From Bradyrhizobium canariense (GTDB lineage: Bacteria > Pseudomonadota > Alphaproteobacteria > Rhizobiales > Xanthobacteraceae), in assembly GCF_018130465.1 (NCBI RefSeq), contig NZ_JAFCKJ010000020.1:31628-95627 (forward strand): a DNA stretch of 64,000 nucleotides. Reading direction: 5' to 3'. The notes beneath the pieces were generated by a model. That model saw nothing but the letters and a program-made list of their open reading frames with translations. It was not told where the DNA came from and made no database searches. The position numbers and the translations under genes were made by a program. Shown piece after piece: positions 53,543-63,271 of the stretch (positions are counted from its first letter, which is position 1; each line of letters begins with the position of its first letter).

Positions 53543-54775
53543 ATGACCGACGCACTCATCATCGATGCCTGCCGGACACCGCGGGGCGTCGGCAAGGCCG
53601 GCAAGGGGGCGCTCTCGGGCATTCATCCGCAGCAGCTGGGAGCGACCGTGCTGCGCGCGCTCGCGACGCGCACCGGCATCGACACCGCCGACGTCGACGA
53701 CATCGTCTGGGGCTGCAGCGCGCAGGTCGCAACGCAAGGCGGCGATCTCGGCCGCATGTCGGCGCTGGACGCCGGCTACGACGTGCGCGCGAGTGCCGTG
53801 ACGCTCGACCGCTTCTGCGGCTCCGGCATCACCAGCGTCAACATGGCCGCGGCCTCGATCATGTCGGGCACGGAGGACCTCGTCGTCGCCGGCGGCTGCG
53901 AGATGATGTCGATGGAAGGACGTCGCGGCGGCGGTCCGATGATGATGGACAACGGCAATCTGCGCCTGCGTGCGCGGCATCCGCAGTCGCATCAGGGCGT
54001 CTGCGCCGACGCGATCGCGACCATGGAAGGCATCACGCGAAGGGACGTCGACGCGCTCGGCCTCGAAAGCCAGAAGCGCGCAGCCTTTGCGATCGCGAAC
54101 GGCCACTTCAAGAAGAGCCTCGTGCCGGTGCATCGCGAGGACGGCAGCCTCGCGCTCGACCATGAAGAATATCCGCGGCCGCAGACCACGATGGAAGGGC
54201 TGAGCGCATTGAAGCCCGCATTCCCCGCGGTCGCCGACCATGCGCTCGACGACAAGGGCACGACCTATCGCGGCCTCATCCTGCAGAAGTACCCCGATCT
54301 CGAGATCGACTTCATGCACCACGCCGGCAACTCGTCCGGCGTCGTCGACGGCGCCGCCGCGATCCTTCTGGCTTCGCCCGCTTACGCCAAGGCGCACGGC
54401 CTGAAGCCGCGCGCCCGCGTCGTTGCGATGGCGAACATGGGGGACTCGCCGACGCTGATGCTGAACGCGCCGGTGCCGGCGACGCGCAAGGTGCTGGCGA
54501 AGGCGGGGCTGACCATCGACGACATCGACCTGTTCGAGATCAACGAGGCCTTTGCCGTCGTGGCGGAGAAATACATCCGTGACCTCAAGCTCGACCGCGC
54601 CAGGGTCAACGTCAATGGCGGCTCGATCGCACTCGGCCATCCCATCGGCGCCACCGGCTCAATCCTGATCGGCACCGTGCTCGACGAGCTCGAACGGCGC
54701 GACTTGAAGCGCGGTCTCGTCACCATGTGCGCGGCCGGCGGCATGGCCCCGGCCGTCATCATCGAACGGGTCTAG
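53543..54775 (+). CDS. Acetyl-CoA C-acyltransferase (thiolase)
   Basis: 410 residues. The nucleophile Cys92 in DRFCGSGITS; the active-site His in GGSIALGHPIGATG; the second Cys in TMCAAGGMAP. The NEAFA motif is present (DLFEINEAFAVVA). Degradative or biosynthetic thiolase, joining or splitting acyl-CoA with acetyl-CoA. Solitary gene, flanked by a Gly/GC-rich gap and a GC hairpin. It may supply the acetoacetyl-CoA step complementary to the dehydrogenase at 3760, but no operon links them. Confidence 0.9.
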   Translation: MTDALIIDACRTPRGVGKAGKGALSGIHPQQLGATVLRALATRTGIDTADVDDIVWGCSAQVATQGGDLGRMSALDAGYDVRASAVTLDRFCGSGITSVNMAAASIMSGTEDLVVAGGCEMMSMEGRRGGGPMMMDNGNLRLRARHPQSHQGVCADAIATMEGITRRDVDALGLESQKRAAFAIANGHFKKSLVPVHREDGSLALDHEEYPRPQTTMEGLSALKPAFPAVADHALDDKGTTYRGLILQKYPDLEIDFMHHAGNSSGVVDGAAAILLASPAYAKAHGLKPRARVVAMANMGDSPTLMLNAPVPATRKVLAKAGLTIDDIDLFEINEAFAVVAEKYIRDLKLDRARVNVNGGSIALGHPIGATGSILIGTVLDELERRDLKRGLVTMCAAGGMAPAVIIERV

Positions 54776-54797
54776 CCTTATTTTCCAGGGTGAATCG

Positions 54798-54826
54798 CGA
54801 CCGGCCTTTCACAAAGAGGCCGGTCG
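54798..54826 (+). terminator. Likely terminator hairpin after the thiolase gene
   Basis: Ten-base stem CGACCGGCCT (54798-54807) with AGGCCGGTCG (54817-54826), 22 bases past the stop. No T run follows, so termination would be weak or Rho-assisted. Confidence 0.5.
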
Positions 54827-55056
54827 TCGCTTGTCGAAAGCATCGAATCAGCTTTAGCAAGGCTGCGTGCGGGCCTTTGAAACAAGGTAAAATCCGCTGC
54901 CTGAGGCTTCTCCCGCTCCGGAAGTGGCTAAAAAGCAGGGTTTTTTGCCACAGAGGGCCAAAAAAGCCCGTAAAACCCCGACAAAACTGTGCAGAAGGCT
55001 ATAGGCCTTCACCGGTTGGTCTAATATGCAGCCGTCAACGAATCAGAGGAGACACG

Positions 55057-55359
55057 ATGGCCACCCAAATGTCGAAATCGCAGCTGATCGAAAAGATCGC
55101 GACCACCACCGAGCTTTCCAAGCGTGACGTCAAGAGCGTCATGGAGACGCTGACCGACGTCGGCCACAAGGAGCTCAAGAAGAACGGCCTGTTCCTGGTG
55201 CCGGGCTTCGCCAAGTTCGTGGTCATCAAGAAGCCCGCGACCAAGGCGCGCAAGGGCACCAACCCGTTCACGGGCGAAGAGATGATGTTCAAGGCCAAGC
55301 CGGCCCGGAAGATCGTCCGCGCCCGCCCGGTCAAGGCTGCCAAGGACGCAGTGGGCTAA
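55057..55359 (+). CDS. HU/IHF-family DNA-binding protein
   Basis: 100 residues. Histone-like fold: MSKSQLIEKIATTTELSKRDVKSVMETLTDVGHKELKKNG (partly quoted), the beta-arm GFAKFVVIKKPATKARKGTNPFTGEEMMFKAKPARK (partly quoted) and a Lys/Ala tail. The arm tip GTNPFTGEE replaces the usual GRNPxTGE: here RKGTNPFTG, as in alphaproteobacterial HU variants. Binds and bends DNA nonspecifically. ATG 55057 has AGAGGAGA. Followed by a strong terminator. Confidence 0.9.
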   Translation: MATQMSKSQLIEKIATTTELSKRDVKSVMETLTDVGHKELKKNGLFLVPGFAKFVVIKKPATKARKGTNPFTGEEMMFKAKPARKIVRARPVKAAKDAVG

Positions 55360-55366
55360 CAACGCG

Positions 55367-55394
55367 AAGGCCCCCTCGACCGAGGGGGCCTTTT
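55367..55394 (+). terminator. Rho-independent terminator after HU
   Basis: Stem AAGGCCCCCTCG (55367-55378) with CGAGGGGGCCTT (55381-55392), then TTTTGTTT. It begins eight bases past the HU stop. The only gene on the other strand nearby ends at 55430, so it may also serve as its terminator. Confidence 0.92.
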
Positions 55395-55429
55395 GTTTGG
55401 GGCTGCCGCGAGGACTTGAGACGGAGGGC

Positions 55430-55585
55430 TCAACCCTTGCGGCGCTTCACCCGGACCGGGACCGGCTGAAGCCGCGGTCCTGGCGCCGCCAGCGCATCGC
55501 GAACCCCGTCGATGGCGCGATCGAGCAACTGGCGCAGCCGCTGCGCCTTCCGCGATCGCTTTGCTCGTTCCAGCAGTTTCTTCAT
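55430..55585 (-). CDS. Small very basic protein downstream of lon
   Basis: Open frame of 51 residues, MKKLLERAKRSRKAQRLRQL then LDRAIDGVRDALAAPGPRLQP and a basic end VRVKRRKG. It starts two codons after the lon stop (TGA then ATGCG ATG), so it would be translated from the lon transcript. An N-terminal amphipathic Lys/Arg helix suggests nucleic acid or membrane binding. No family recognised. It is too short for normal gene callers but the codon use is GC3-rich like real genes. Confidence 0.5.
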   Translation of the reverse strand: MKKLLERAKRSRKAQRLRQLLDRAIDGVRDALAAPGPRLQPVPVRVKRRKG

Positions 55586-55590
55586 CGCAT

Positions 55591-58008
55591 TCACTCCGCC
55601 GCTTCGACCTTGGCCTCGATCTTGGCCTCGGCCGGCTCGAGCGCCGCGGCGATGGCCTCGTCGACGCGCTCCAGCCAGATGAATTCGAGCTTGTCCCGCG
55701 CGCTCTGCGGGATGTCGTCGTAATCCCGCTTGTTGCGCGCCGGCAGCATCACCCGCTTCAGGCCCGCGGCTGCTGCCGCCACCACTTTCTCCTTGATGCC
55801 GCCGACCGGCAGCACCAGCCCGCGCAGCGAGATCTCGCCGGTCATGGCGGTGTCGCTGCGCACCGTGCGATTGGTGAGCAGGGACGTCAGCGCCGTGAAC
55901 ATCGCAACGCCCGCGCTCGGCCCGTCCTTCGGGGTAGCGCCCGCCGGGACGTGAACGTGGATGTCACTCTTCTCGAACAGCTGCGGATCGATGCCGAGCT
56001 GCACGGCTTTGCTCTTCACCAGCGTCAGTGCCGCCTGCACGCTCTCGCGCATGACCTCGCCGAGCTGGCCGGTCAGGATCATGCCGCCCCGGCCCGATAC
56101 GCGCGAGGCCTCGATGAACAGGATGTCGCCGCCGACCGGCGTCCAGGCAAGGCCGGTGGCCACGCCTGGAATGCTGGTGCGCTGCGCGATCTCGCCCTCG
56201 AAGCGCGGCTGGCCGAGCACGGTGCCGATGTCCTTCGGCGTCACCACGACCTTTACAGCCGTGCCCTCGGCGACCTGCACCGCGGCATGCCGGAACAGCT
56301 TTCCGATCTCGCGCTCGAGGTTACGCACGCCGGCCTCGCGGGTGTAACCCTTGACCACCAGCTTCAGCGCCTCCGGCTCGATCTCGGCTTGCTCCGGCTT
56401 CAGGCCGTTGGCCTCGAGCTGCCGCCGCACCAGATAGCGCCGCGCGATCTCCAGCTTCTCTTCCTCGGTGTAGCCGGCGAGGCTGATCAGCTCCATGCGG
56501 TCCAGCAGTGGGCCCGGGATCTGGTCCAGCATGTTGGCGGTCGCGATGAACACCACGCGTGACAGGTCGAAGGGCACGCCCAGGTAATTGTCCCGGAACG
56601 TCCCGTTCTGCTCGGGGTCGAGCACCTCCAGCATCGCGGCGGAGGGATCGCCCTGCACGCCGCGGCCCATCTTGTCGATCTCGTCCAGCATCATGACGCA
56701 GTTCCGGGTGCCGGCCTTCTTGATGCCCTGGATGATGTTGCCGGGCAGCGCGCCGATATAGGTGCGCCGATGGCCGCGGATCTCGGCCTCGTCATGCACG
56801 CCGCCGAGGCTGACGCGCACGAAGGGACGATCCATCGCGCGTGCGATGGATTGGCCGAGCGAGGTCTTGCCGACGCCGGGCGGCCCGACGAAGCACAGGA
56901 TCGGCGCCTTGCCCTGCGGCGCCAGCTTGCGCACCGCCAGATATTCGATGATCCGGGTCTTGATCTTCTCCAGGCCAAAGTGATCAGCGTCGAGGATGCG
57001 GCGGGCTTCCTTGATGTCGATCGGCTTCTCCGCGGGCAGCGCCCACGGCAGCTCGATCAGCCAGTCCAGATAAGTGCGAACCATGCCGGCCTCGCCGGCG
57101 GCCTCCGGCATGCGCTCGTAGCGCCGCAGCTCCTTCTTCGCATGCGCGTCCGCCTCGGGCGGCATGTTGGCCTTGGCGATGGCAGCGGTCAGCTCGGCGA
57201 CCTCGGCCGCCTTGCCGTCGCCTTCGCCGAGCTGGCGCTGGATGGTCGCCATCTGCTCGCGCAGGATCGCCTCGCGCTGCCGCTCGTCGAAGCTGGCGCG
57301 GGTCTGCTGGCCGATCTCGTTGCTGATGCGCAGCACCTCCAGCCGTTCGGCCAGATGCTTCGACACCTTCTCGACGCGCAAAGCGAGGTCGATGGTCTCC
57401 AGCACCTCCTGCTTGTCCTGCGGCTTGATGTCCATGAACGAGGTCGCCAGGTCCGCCAGCGCGCCGGGCGCGGTGGTGCCCTGGAACATCGCGACCAGCT
57501 CGGGCGGCGCCTGCGGCAGCAGCTCGATCGCCTCGATGGCCTGGCGCTGCAGGTTCAGCGCGCGCGCCTCGATCTCGGGCGAGCTCGTGGTCGGCTCCGG
57601 AATCTGCTGGATCCGCGCGGCCGGGAACGGCGTCCCCGGCAGGAAGTCGAGGATGCGCGCGCGCTGCACGCCCTGGCAGACGATGTGATGGGTGCCGTCG
57701 GGCGCGGTGATGTAGCGCACGATGTTGGCGATGGTCGCGACCCGGTAGAGGTCGTCCGGCCCGGGCTCCTCGGTCTCGGGGCTGCGCTGCAGGACGATGC
57801 CGATCGGCCGCTGCTCGCGCAGCGCCTGCTGCGCGGCGGCAACCGACTTCGGCCGCGCGATCGCGATCGGCGCGATGGCGCCGGGGAACAGCACCATCTC
57901 GCGCACGGGGATGATGATCAGCGCGTCTTCGGGGATTTTCACGTCGGGATCGCCCTGGGGATTCGTCTGGGGATTGGTCTGTGCGGTGTTCATTGGTTCG
58001 GTGGCCAT
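55591..58008 (-). CDS. lon: ATP-dependent protease Lon
   Basis: 805 residues, full length. N-terminal substrate domain from [19 protein letters not shown]+ module with Walker [12 protein letters not shown], Walker [12 protein letters not shown] and [21 protein letters not shown]; and the C-terminal protease. The catalytic Ser is in [12 protein letters not shown] and the catalytic Lys in [15 protein letters not shown]. Degrades misfolded and regulatory proteins in the cytosol. ATG 58008 lies eight bases after the stop of the small heat-shock gene, so hsp20-lon form a stress operon. A second general lon copy is common in Bradyrhizobium and may exist elsewhere. Confidence 0.95.
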   Translation of the reverse strand: MATEPMNTAQTNPQTNPQGDPDVKIPEDALIIIPVREMVLFPGAIAPIAIARPKSVAAAQQALREQRPIGIVLQRSPETEEPGPDDLYRVATIANIVRYITAPDGTHHIVCQGVQRARILDFLPGTPFPAARIQQIPEPTTSSPEIEARALNLQRQAIEAIELLPQAPPELVAMFQGTTAPGALADLATSFMDIKPQDKQEVLETIDLALRVEKVSKHLAERLEVLRISNEIGQQTRASFDERQREAILREQMATIQRQLGEGDGKAAEVAELTAAIAKANMPPEADAHAKKELRRYERMPEAAGEAGMVRTYLDWLIELPWALPAEKPIDIKEARRILDADHFGLEKIKTRIIEYLAVRKLAPQGKAPILCFVGPPGVGKTSLGQSIARAMDRPFVRVSLGGVHDEAEIRGHRRTYIGALPGNIIQGIKKAGTRNCVMMLDEIDKMGRGVQGDPSAAMLEVLDPEQNGTFRDNYLGVPFDLSRVVFIATANMLDQIPGPLLDRMELISLAGYTEEEKLEIARRYLVRRQLEANGLKPEQAEIEPEALKLVVKGYTREAGVRNLEREIGKLFRHAAVQVAEGTAVKVVVTPKDIGTVLGQPRFEGEIAQRTSIPGVATGLAWTPVGGDILFIEASRVSGRGGMILTGQLGEVMRESVQAALTLVKSKAVQLGIDPQLFEKSDIHVHVPAGATPKDGPSAGVAMFTALTSLLTNRTVRSDTAMTGEISLRGLVLPVGGIKEKVVAAAAAGLKRVMLPARNKRDYDDIPQSARDKLEFIWLERVDEAIAAALEPAEAKIEAKVEAAE

Positions 58009-58016
58009 GATCGACC

Positions 58017-58400
58017 TCAGGATTTGGCGAGGCGCAGCGCGACGCAGCCGTCCATCACGAAGCGGCTGATGGCGTAGCGGCCAACGGGCAATGCAATGCG
58101 GCGCTCGAAGCGGCCCTGCGGCAGCTCGAGCCGGTGGATGCGGGCGTTGCGAAGCTCCGGCGGAAGAGTGCGCTGGCCGGAGATGACGAGCACACCGTCA
58201 TGGATCACCGTTTCGACATTGTCGGGATTGACGCCGGGAAGCGCGACCAGGATCAGGAGCTCATGCTCGGTTTCGAGCACGTCGATCGGTGGCTCCCAGC
58301 AGGCTTCCTGGCGGCCGAACTGCTGGCGCAGCCGTTCGGCGCGGGTCAGCGAGTCCAGGGCTTCGGACAGCATCCAGTCGAGGGGATTTTTGGGTTGCAT
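58017..58400 (-). CDS. Small heat shock protein (Hsp20/alpha-crystallin family)
   Basis: 127 residues. Alpha-crystallin domain: WEPPIDVLETEHELLILVALPGVNPDNVETVIHDGVLVISGQR (partly quoted), then the beta6-beta7 edge RIHRLELPQGRFERRIALPVG and a short tail. The C-terminal Ile-x-Ile motif is not obvious, which would limit oligomer formation. ATG-independent chaperone that holds unfolding proteins. Upstream of and nearly contiguous with lon. ATG 58400 was chosen; the frame upstream reads through unrelated sequence. Confidence 0.85.
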   Translation of the reverse strand: MQPKNPLDWMLSEALDSLTRAERLRQQFGRQEACWEPPIDVLETEHELLILVALPGVNPDNVETVIHDGVLVISGQRTLPPELRNARIHRLELPQGRFERRIALPVGRYAISRFVMDGCVALRLAKS

Positions 58401-58555
58401 GATGCGGGCTCGGCGGTGGGGAATGCTGCATATGGGGCCGGTTCCCGAGAATTCCAGCCCGGCGGCGCGGAGGTGCCATGCGGATCGTGCGATCCGAAAA
58501 GACAAGCGCCGCGGCCTTCCGGGCCGCGGCGCTCCGTTGTCATGCGATGTGCGGC

Positions 58556-59122
58556 TCAGGCCGCTTGGCGGTATTCCTCTTCCGCCTCGAGGTTGATCAC
58601 GGAGGTGGCGAGCTCGGTCAGTGCGTGATCGGTCGCCTCTTCCTCGTCCAGTGTCGCCTGGAGCAGCCTTGCGGCGTCCTGCATGCCGAGCTCCTCGGCC
58701 CAGGTGCGCAACGTGCCGTAGCGGGAGATTTCGTAGTGCTCGACCGCCTGCGCGGCTGCGAGCAGGCCGGCGTCGAGCGCAGGAGCGTTCTTGAACTCCT
58801 TCATGATCTCGGCCCCTTCGTCGGTGATGCCGTTGATCGCTTCGCAAGGCTTGCCGCGGGCAGGCTTGCCCAGCATCTTGAAGATCTGGTCCAGCCGTTT
58901 GACCTGGCCCTGCGTCTCGCGCAGATGCTTGTTGAAAGCCGCCGCAAGCTCCTTCGAGTGGGCAGCCTTGGCCATCTTGGGCAAGGTCTTGATGATCTTG
59001 TTCTCGGCGAAATAGATATCCTTGAGCGTATCCAGGAACAGATCGCTCAACATCTTCGGCGCCTGACGCGGGCGCCGCGCCGCGGTCTTCTTGGTTGCGC
59101 GTTTCTTTGCTCGTTTGGCCAT
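58556..59122 (-). CDS. DUF892 (YciE/YciF-like) ferritin-fold stress protein
   Basis: 188 residues. A Lys/Arg/Ala-rich head (AKRAKKRATKKTAARRPRQAPK, partly quoted) that could bind DNA is followed by the ferritin-like four-helix domain: LFLDTLKDIYFAENKIIKTLPKM and the metal-ligand helices EHYEISRYGTLRTWAEELG and LDEEEATDHALTELA. The family responds to osmotic and general stress; the reaction is unknown. ATG 59122 has AAGAGGAGG. It lies next to a small membrane protein gene on the same strand. Confidence 0.85.
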   Translation of the reverse strand: MAKRAKKRATKKTAARRPRQAPKMLSDLFLDTLKDIYFAENKIIKTLPKMAKAAHSKELAAAFNKHLRETQGQVKRLDQIFKMLGKPARGKPCEAINGITDEGAEIMKEFKNAPALDAGLLAAAQAVEHYEISRYGTLRTWAEELGMQDAARLLQATLDEEEATDHALTELATSVINLEAEEEYRQAA

Positions 59123-59178
59123 ACATCCTCCTCTTGAGGTGACACGGGAAGGCATCGCCTTCCGCAATCCTCAAGCGA

Positions 59179-59334
59179 TCAAAACCTTTCGGAGAACGAA
59201 AGTTCCAAACTGCGATCTGCGCTCGCCACGCCATGTACGAGGACCGCACCGAGCAGGAAGGCTCCGATGAACCAGAGCCAGGGCAGGTCGGCCGAGAGGT
59301 GGCCCGGCAACATTCCAATTCCACTGTCGCTCAT
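59179..59334 (-). CDS. Small single-span membrane protein
   Basis: Frame of 51 residues: MSDSGIGMLPGHLSADLPW, one hydrophobic helix (LWFIGAFLLGAVLVHGVA, about 19-37), then SADRSLELSFSERF. GGAGATCC precedes ATG 59334. It is just upstream of the DUF892 gene (56 bases), same strand, and may be in the same stress operon. Small predicted membrane proteins are often missed. No family recognised. Confidence 0.6.
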   Translation of the reverse strand: MSDSGIGMLPGHLSADLPWLWFIGAFLLGAVLVHGVASADRSLELSFSERF

Positions 59335-59423
59335 TGTGGATCTCCGGTGATTTTCAAAGCGGTTCTGCCCGGCTAAGTCAGTCCGCCAGCCATCGTCCCT
59401 GCGTCCACGGAGCTCACCGAGAC

Positions 59424-60049
59424 ATGATCGACTTCACCCTGTCGGCCTTCGTGACGCTGTTGCTCGTGATCGATCCCGTGGGCCTTGCGCCGGCTTTCCT
59501 CGCCGCGACCGGAGGCATGCCCGACAAGACCAAACGCACCATCGCGCTGCGCGCGCCGCTGATTGCGGCGTCGATCCTGGTGGTGATCGCCCTGATCGGA
59601 AACTGGCTCCTGCGCCAGCTCGGGATCGGCATCCCCGCCTTCCAGATCGCCGGCGGGCTGCTGCTGTTCGGCGTGTCCTACCAGATGATCTTCGGCGACC
59701 GTCCGCATCGCGAGGCCCGCGAGGCCGACAAGGCAACCTCGGAGCATGCCTTCGACGTCGCGGTGTTCCCGCTGGCGATCCCGATGATGGCCGGTCCCGG
59801 TGCGATCGCGACCACGCTGCTCCTTTCGGGCGATGCCGGTTACGGGGCGAGGCTCGCGATCATCATCGCGGTCGTGCTCTGCGTCTGCCTCATCTGCATG
59901 GTCTGCTTTGCCTCCGCCAACCTGATCGCGCGGACCCTTGGGCGCACCGGCAACGCCGTCCTTTCGCGCGTGCTCGCATGCTGCTCGCCGCCTATTCGGT
60001 GCAGTTCGTGATCAACGGGATCGTGGCGGTCCGGGCAAGCTTGCCGTAG
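59424..60049 (+). pseudogene. MarC-family membrane protein with a C-terminal frameshift
   Basis: Six-helix inner-membrane protein of the MarC family: MIDFTLSAFVTLLLVIDPVGLAPAFL, IPAFQIAGGLLLFGVSYQMIFG and FPLAIPMMAGPGAIATTLLL. At about 59976 the frame shifts: it now ends ...LACCSPPIRCSS at 60011. In the next frame the expected helix follows (MLLAAYSVQFVINGIVAV), ending at 60049. One G missing in CTCG(G)C restores the normal MarC C-terminus. The truncation removes the last helix, so the protein is probably inactive unless this is a sequence error. Confidence 0.75.
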
Positions 60050-60208
60050 GGCTGCGACAATCTGTTAATGCGTTGATTTTCATGTTTATTTCATGATGCC
60101 ATGAGGCGACTGGCAGGATCGCGCGCGATCCGGCCTGCTTTCTCTTGCGCTGCCACATTGCTTTGACGTACTCCCCCTTTGACAGGCGCCCATCGTCAGG
60201 AAATCGAG

Positions 60209-60862
60209 ATGTCGATGACAGCGGACGAGCTCGACAAGAGACAGGCCATCATCGGCGCCTGCCGCCGCATGAATGCGCTCGGCATCAACCAGGGCACCTC
60301 GGGCAATATCAGCGTCCGACATGTGGACGGGCTTCTGATCACGCCGACCAGCGTGCCCTATGACGTCATGACGCCGGACCAGATCGTGTTCATGGCGATG
60401 GACGGCTCGCATGCGCCCACTCAGAAGCCGTCCAGCGAGTGGCGCTTCCACCTCGACATCCTGAAGGCCCGGCCCGACGTCAACGCCGTCGTCCACGCCC
60501 ATCCGACCTATTGCACCATCCTGGCGATCATGGGCATGGAGATCCCGCCTGTGCACTACATGATCGCAGCCGCCGGCGGCGACAGCATCCGCTGCGCGCC
60601 CTATGCCACCTTCGGAACAATGGAGCTGTCCAAGCATGCAGTGCGGGCGCTGGAGGGCCGACTTGCCTGCCTGCTCGACCATCACGGCATGATCGCGGTC
60701 GGCAAGTCGCTGGACAAGGCGATGTGGCTCGCCGTCGAGGTCGAGACGCTGGCGCGGCAATATCACGGCTGTCTCCAGATCGGAGACCCGCCGCTGCTTT
60801 CGAGCGCCGAGATCGAGCAGGTCCGCCAGCGCATGTCCGGTTACGGCATGTCGGAAGGGTAG
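60209..60862 (+). CDS. Class II aldolase/adducin-family protein (FucA-like)
   Basis: 217 residues. N-terminal NQGTSGNISVR with the phosphate-binding GTSGN. Zinc ligands include His in VVHAHPTYCTIL and HHGMIAVG. The acid Glu lies in SSEWRFHLDI. This is the fold of L-fuculose- or ribulose-5-phosphate aldolase/epimerase. Substrate cannot be fixed. ATG 60209 has AGGAAATCGAG; an earlier ATG at 60179 gives a poor leader. Followed by the ClC gene on the same strand after about 60 bases. Confidence 0.8.
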   Translation: MSMTADELDKRQAIIGACRRMNALGINQGTSGNISVRHVDGLLITPTSVPYDVMTPDQIVFMAMDGSHAPTQKPSSEWRFHLDILKARPDVNAVVHAHPTYCTILAIMGMEIPPVHYMIAAAGGDSIRCAPYATFGTMELSKHAVRALEGRLACLLDHHGMIAVGKSLDKAMWLAVEVETLARQYHGCLQIGDPPLLSSAEIEQVRQRMSGYGMSEG

Positions 60863-60925
60863 GGCGGGCAGAAGGTGTTCGTGCGGATCAGACATCTCAC
60901 CGATCGCAAGGGGACGAACCGTGTC

Positions 60926-62662
60926 ATGGTTCGGCTGCGGGCGCTGCTGCGCAGCAACGAATTCTATCTGATCCCGCTGGCGCTGGTGATCGGCACGCTT
61001 GCCGGCGCCATCGTGACGCTGATGGCCGAGATTGCGCAGATTGCCCATATGGTGATCTACGGCATTCCCATCGACGTCCGCCTGTCCGCCAATACCCGCG
61101 TCAGTCCCTGGGCCGCATTGATCGCGCCCGCGCTGGGCGGGTTGGTGCTCGGTATCATGGAGTGGTGGCGGCGGCGGCTGAAGATCTCCAGCGCGGTCGA
61201 TCCGATCGAGGCGAACGCCCTGCGTGGCGGCAATCTGTCGATGCGCGACAGCGTGGTGGTGTCGAGCCAGACGCTGATCTCGAACGGCTGCGGCGCGTCG
61301 GTCGGCCTCGAGGCCGGCTATACCCAGATCGGGTCGGGTATCGCCTCGCTGTTCGGCAAGTTCTTCAATCTGCGTCGCAACGATCTGCGCCTGATCGTCG
61401 GCTGCGGCGCTGCCGCTGCGATCGCGGCGGCGTTCGGTGCACCGATCACCGGGGCCTTCTACGCCTGCGAGCTGATTGTCGGCGTCTATTCGGTCGGCAG
61501 CGCCGCCCCGATCCTGGCGGCCTCGCTGGCCGGCGCCCTGACCGCGCAATGGCTCGGCGGCGCACCGTACTCTCTCGAAATACCGAAAGTCAGCTCGGTC
61601 GGCGTCGAGCAATATCTGGCGCTGATCGGGCTCGCGCTCATCACCAGCGGCGTCGGCATCGCTGTGATGCGCTCGTCATCGATGTTCGAGCGCCTGTTCA
61701 AATGGCTGCCGGTCTGGCTGCGCCCGGTGATCGGCGGGCTCATCGTCGGCGGCTTTGCGATTCTCACGCCGCAGGTGCTGGCGGCCGGCCACGGCGCCAT
61801 GGTGCTCGATCTCTTTCACGACATGACGATCGGCCTGATTGCGCTGATCATCGCCCTGAAGGTGACGGCCTGCCTGGTCTCGCTCGCCTCGGGCTTCCGC
61901 GGCGGACTGTTCTTCGCCTCGCTGTTCGTCGGCAGTCTGATCGGCAAGTTCTTTTCCGCGGTGCTGCTGCTGATCAGCCCGAATTTCGTGATCGACCCGT
62001 TGGTCGCGATGCTGACCGGCATGGCGACGCTCGGCGTCGCCATCGTCGGCGGTCCCTTGACCATGTCGTTCCTCGTGCTCGAGATGACCCGCAACGTCGA
62101 CGTCACCGCCGTGGTGCTCGCCGGCTGCATCGTCACCTCGATCTGCGTCCGCTTCATGTTCGGACACTCCTTCTCGACCTGGCGCCTGCATCTGCGCGGC
62201 GAGACCATCCGCAGCGCCAACGACGTCGGCTGGCTGCGCAACCTCACCGTCGAGCGGCTGATGCGCTCCGATGTCGGCAAGGTGCCGTCGACCACGACCA
62301 TCGCCGCGGTTCGCCGCGAATTCGTGCTGGGATCGCGACCCGGGATCGTCATCGTCAACAATGCGGACGAATATGTCGGGCTCGTCCTGCTGCCGGACCT
62401 GTTCTCGGGCGATCTCGACAGCATCGCCGACGAAATCCAGGTGATCGAGCTCGCCCGCCTGACCGAGATCGTGCTGATCCCGGAAATGAACGTGAAGTCG
62501 GCGATGGCGGTGTTCGACGAAGCGGAAGCCGAGATGCTGGCGGTGGTCGATTCCACCGACAGCCGCAAGGTGGTCGGCTTCCTCACCGAGACCTTCGCCC
62601 GCCGCCGCTATGTCGAGGAGATCGACAAGGCGACGCGCGGCGTGCTGGGGGCGCTGTCGTAA
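60926..62662 (+). CDS. ClC-type chloride channel/exchanger with C-terminal CBS domains
   Basis: 578 residues from ATG 60926 (GGGGA upstream). A GTG at 60875 would add 17 charged residues. Ten or more hydrophobic helices form the ClC fold: GASVGLEAGYTQIGSG corresponds to the second selectivity motif and GFRGGLFFASLFVG to the third (Gly-x-Phe-x-Pro, here without Pro). The first motif (Gly-Ser-Gly-Ile-Pro) is not recognisable, being replaced near DPIEANALRGG. Tandem CBS-like domains follow, with LMRSDVGKVPSTTTIAAVRREF and EAEMLAVVDSTDSRKVVGFL. Moves chloride or another anion; the atypical motifs may mean different selectivity. Confidence 0.85.
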   Translation: MVRLRALLRSNEFYLIPLALVIGTLAGAIVTLMAEIAQIAHMVIYGIPIDVRLSANTRVSPWAALIAPALGGLVLGIMEWWRRRLKISSAVDPIEANALRGGNLSMRDSVVVSSQTLISNGCGASVGLEAGYTQIGSGIASLFGKFFNLRRNDLRLIVGCGAAAAIAAAFGAPITGAFYACELIVGVYSVGSAAPILAASLAGALTAQWLGGAPYSLEIPKVSSVGVEQYLALIGLALITSGVGIAVMRSSSMFERLFKWLPVWLRPVIGGLIVGGFAILTPQVLAAGHGAMVLDLFHDMTIGLIALIIALKVTACLVSLASGFRGGLFFASLFVGSLIGKFFSAVLLLISPNFVIDPLVAMLTGMATLGVAIVGGPLTMSFLVLEMTRNVDVTAVVLAGCIVTSICVRFMFGHSFSTWRLHLRGETIRSANDVGWLRNLTVERLMRSDVGKVPSTTTIAAVRREFVLGSRPGIVIVNNADEYVGLVLLPDLFSGDLDSIADEIQVIELARLTEIVLIPEMNVKSAMAVFDEAEAEMLAVVDSTDSRKVVGFLTETFARRRYVEEIDKATRGVLGALS

Positions 62663-62712
62663 GGTCACGCGGAAGCGGGACGGCGGGCGTCATGCGCCGC
62701 CGTCCACGCCTT

Positions 62713-62970
62713 CTATCGGCCTGGTTGCGAGGGAGCAGCGACGACGCAAGCCACGATCCGGCGGACCAGTGGCAGCACCATCAGCAGCGTCGGAAAGGCG
62801 ACGAGCCATGACAGCGCCCAGGCGCCCGGCCAGGTCGCGAGAAACGCCGGCGTTGCGCCGAGGCTTCGGAGCGTGGAAATGACCGACACCACGGCCGTCA
62901 TGAGGATGGACAGCACGAATGGCATCACGATCGGCGCATAGCGCGCCGGCAGTTTGCGAACCGCAATCAT
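62713..62970 (-). CDS. Small DUF2798-like membrane protein
   Basis: 85 residues with two membrane helices: YAPIVMPFVLSILMTAVVSVIS and PGAWALSWLVAFPTLLMVLPLV. The layout and PARYAPIVMPFVLS start fit the DUF2798 group of rhizobial small membrane proteins. ATG 62970 chosen. Convergent with the ClC gene. Function unknown. Confidence 0.65.
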   Translation of the reverse strand: MIAVRKLPARYAPIVMPFVLSILMTAVVSVISTLRSLGATPAFLATWPGAWALSWLVAFPTLLMVLPLVRRIVACVVAAPSQPGR

Positions 62971-63271
62971 CTGAGTTCTCTTTGGAATAGGACGCGTCAG
63001 TCACGTTGAACCTGAAAATGGCATCGATCCCGACGGCGTCGGTTGATGCGTTGGTTCACGTAAAACGCTTACGGCGACCGAAAAACGGTGCGTCTGTTCA
63101 TTATCCGCTCATGTTGGATGGTTCAAGCTGGATCCGGTCGTTCAGTTTACAATCGTTCAAAGCGTGGCAGATTGCCGCGATCACGAAACCATTTCAGTGG
63201 TTTGCGCATTATGTCTCGTTTGCTTATGTCGCTTTGGACGAGAACAGAGGCGAGAACAGAGGAAGGTCAAG
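62971..63271. promoter_or_regulatory. Leader of the small exported gene, 300 bases, no gene seen
   Basis: AT-richer than the neighbours. It holds the divergent promoters of the DUF2798 gene and the Gly/Tyr-rich gene. A near-repeat GAGAACAGAG occurs twice in tandem-like form at 63239-63259. The ribosome site AGGAAGG ends ten bases before ATG 63272. Nothing else is recognised. Confidence 0.45.
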
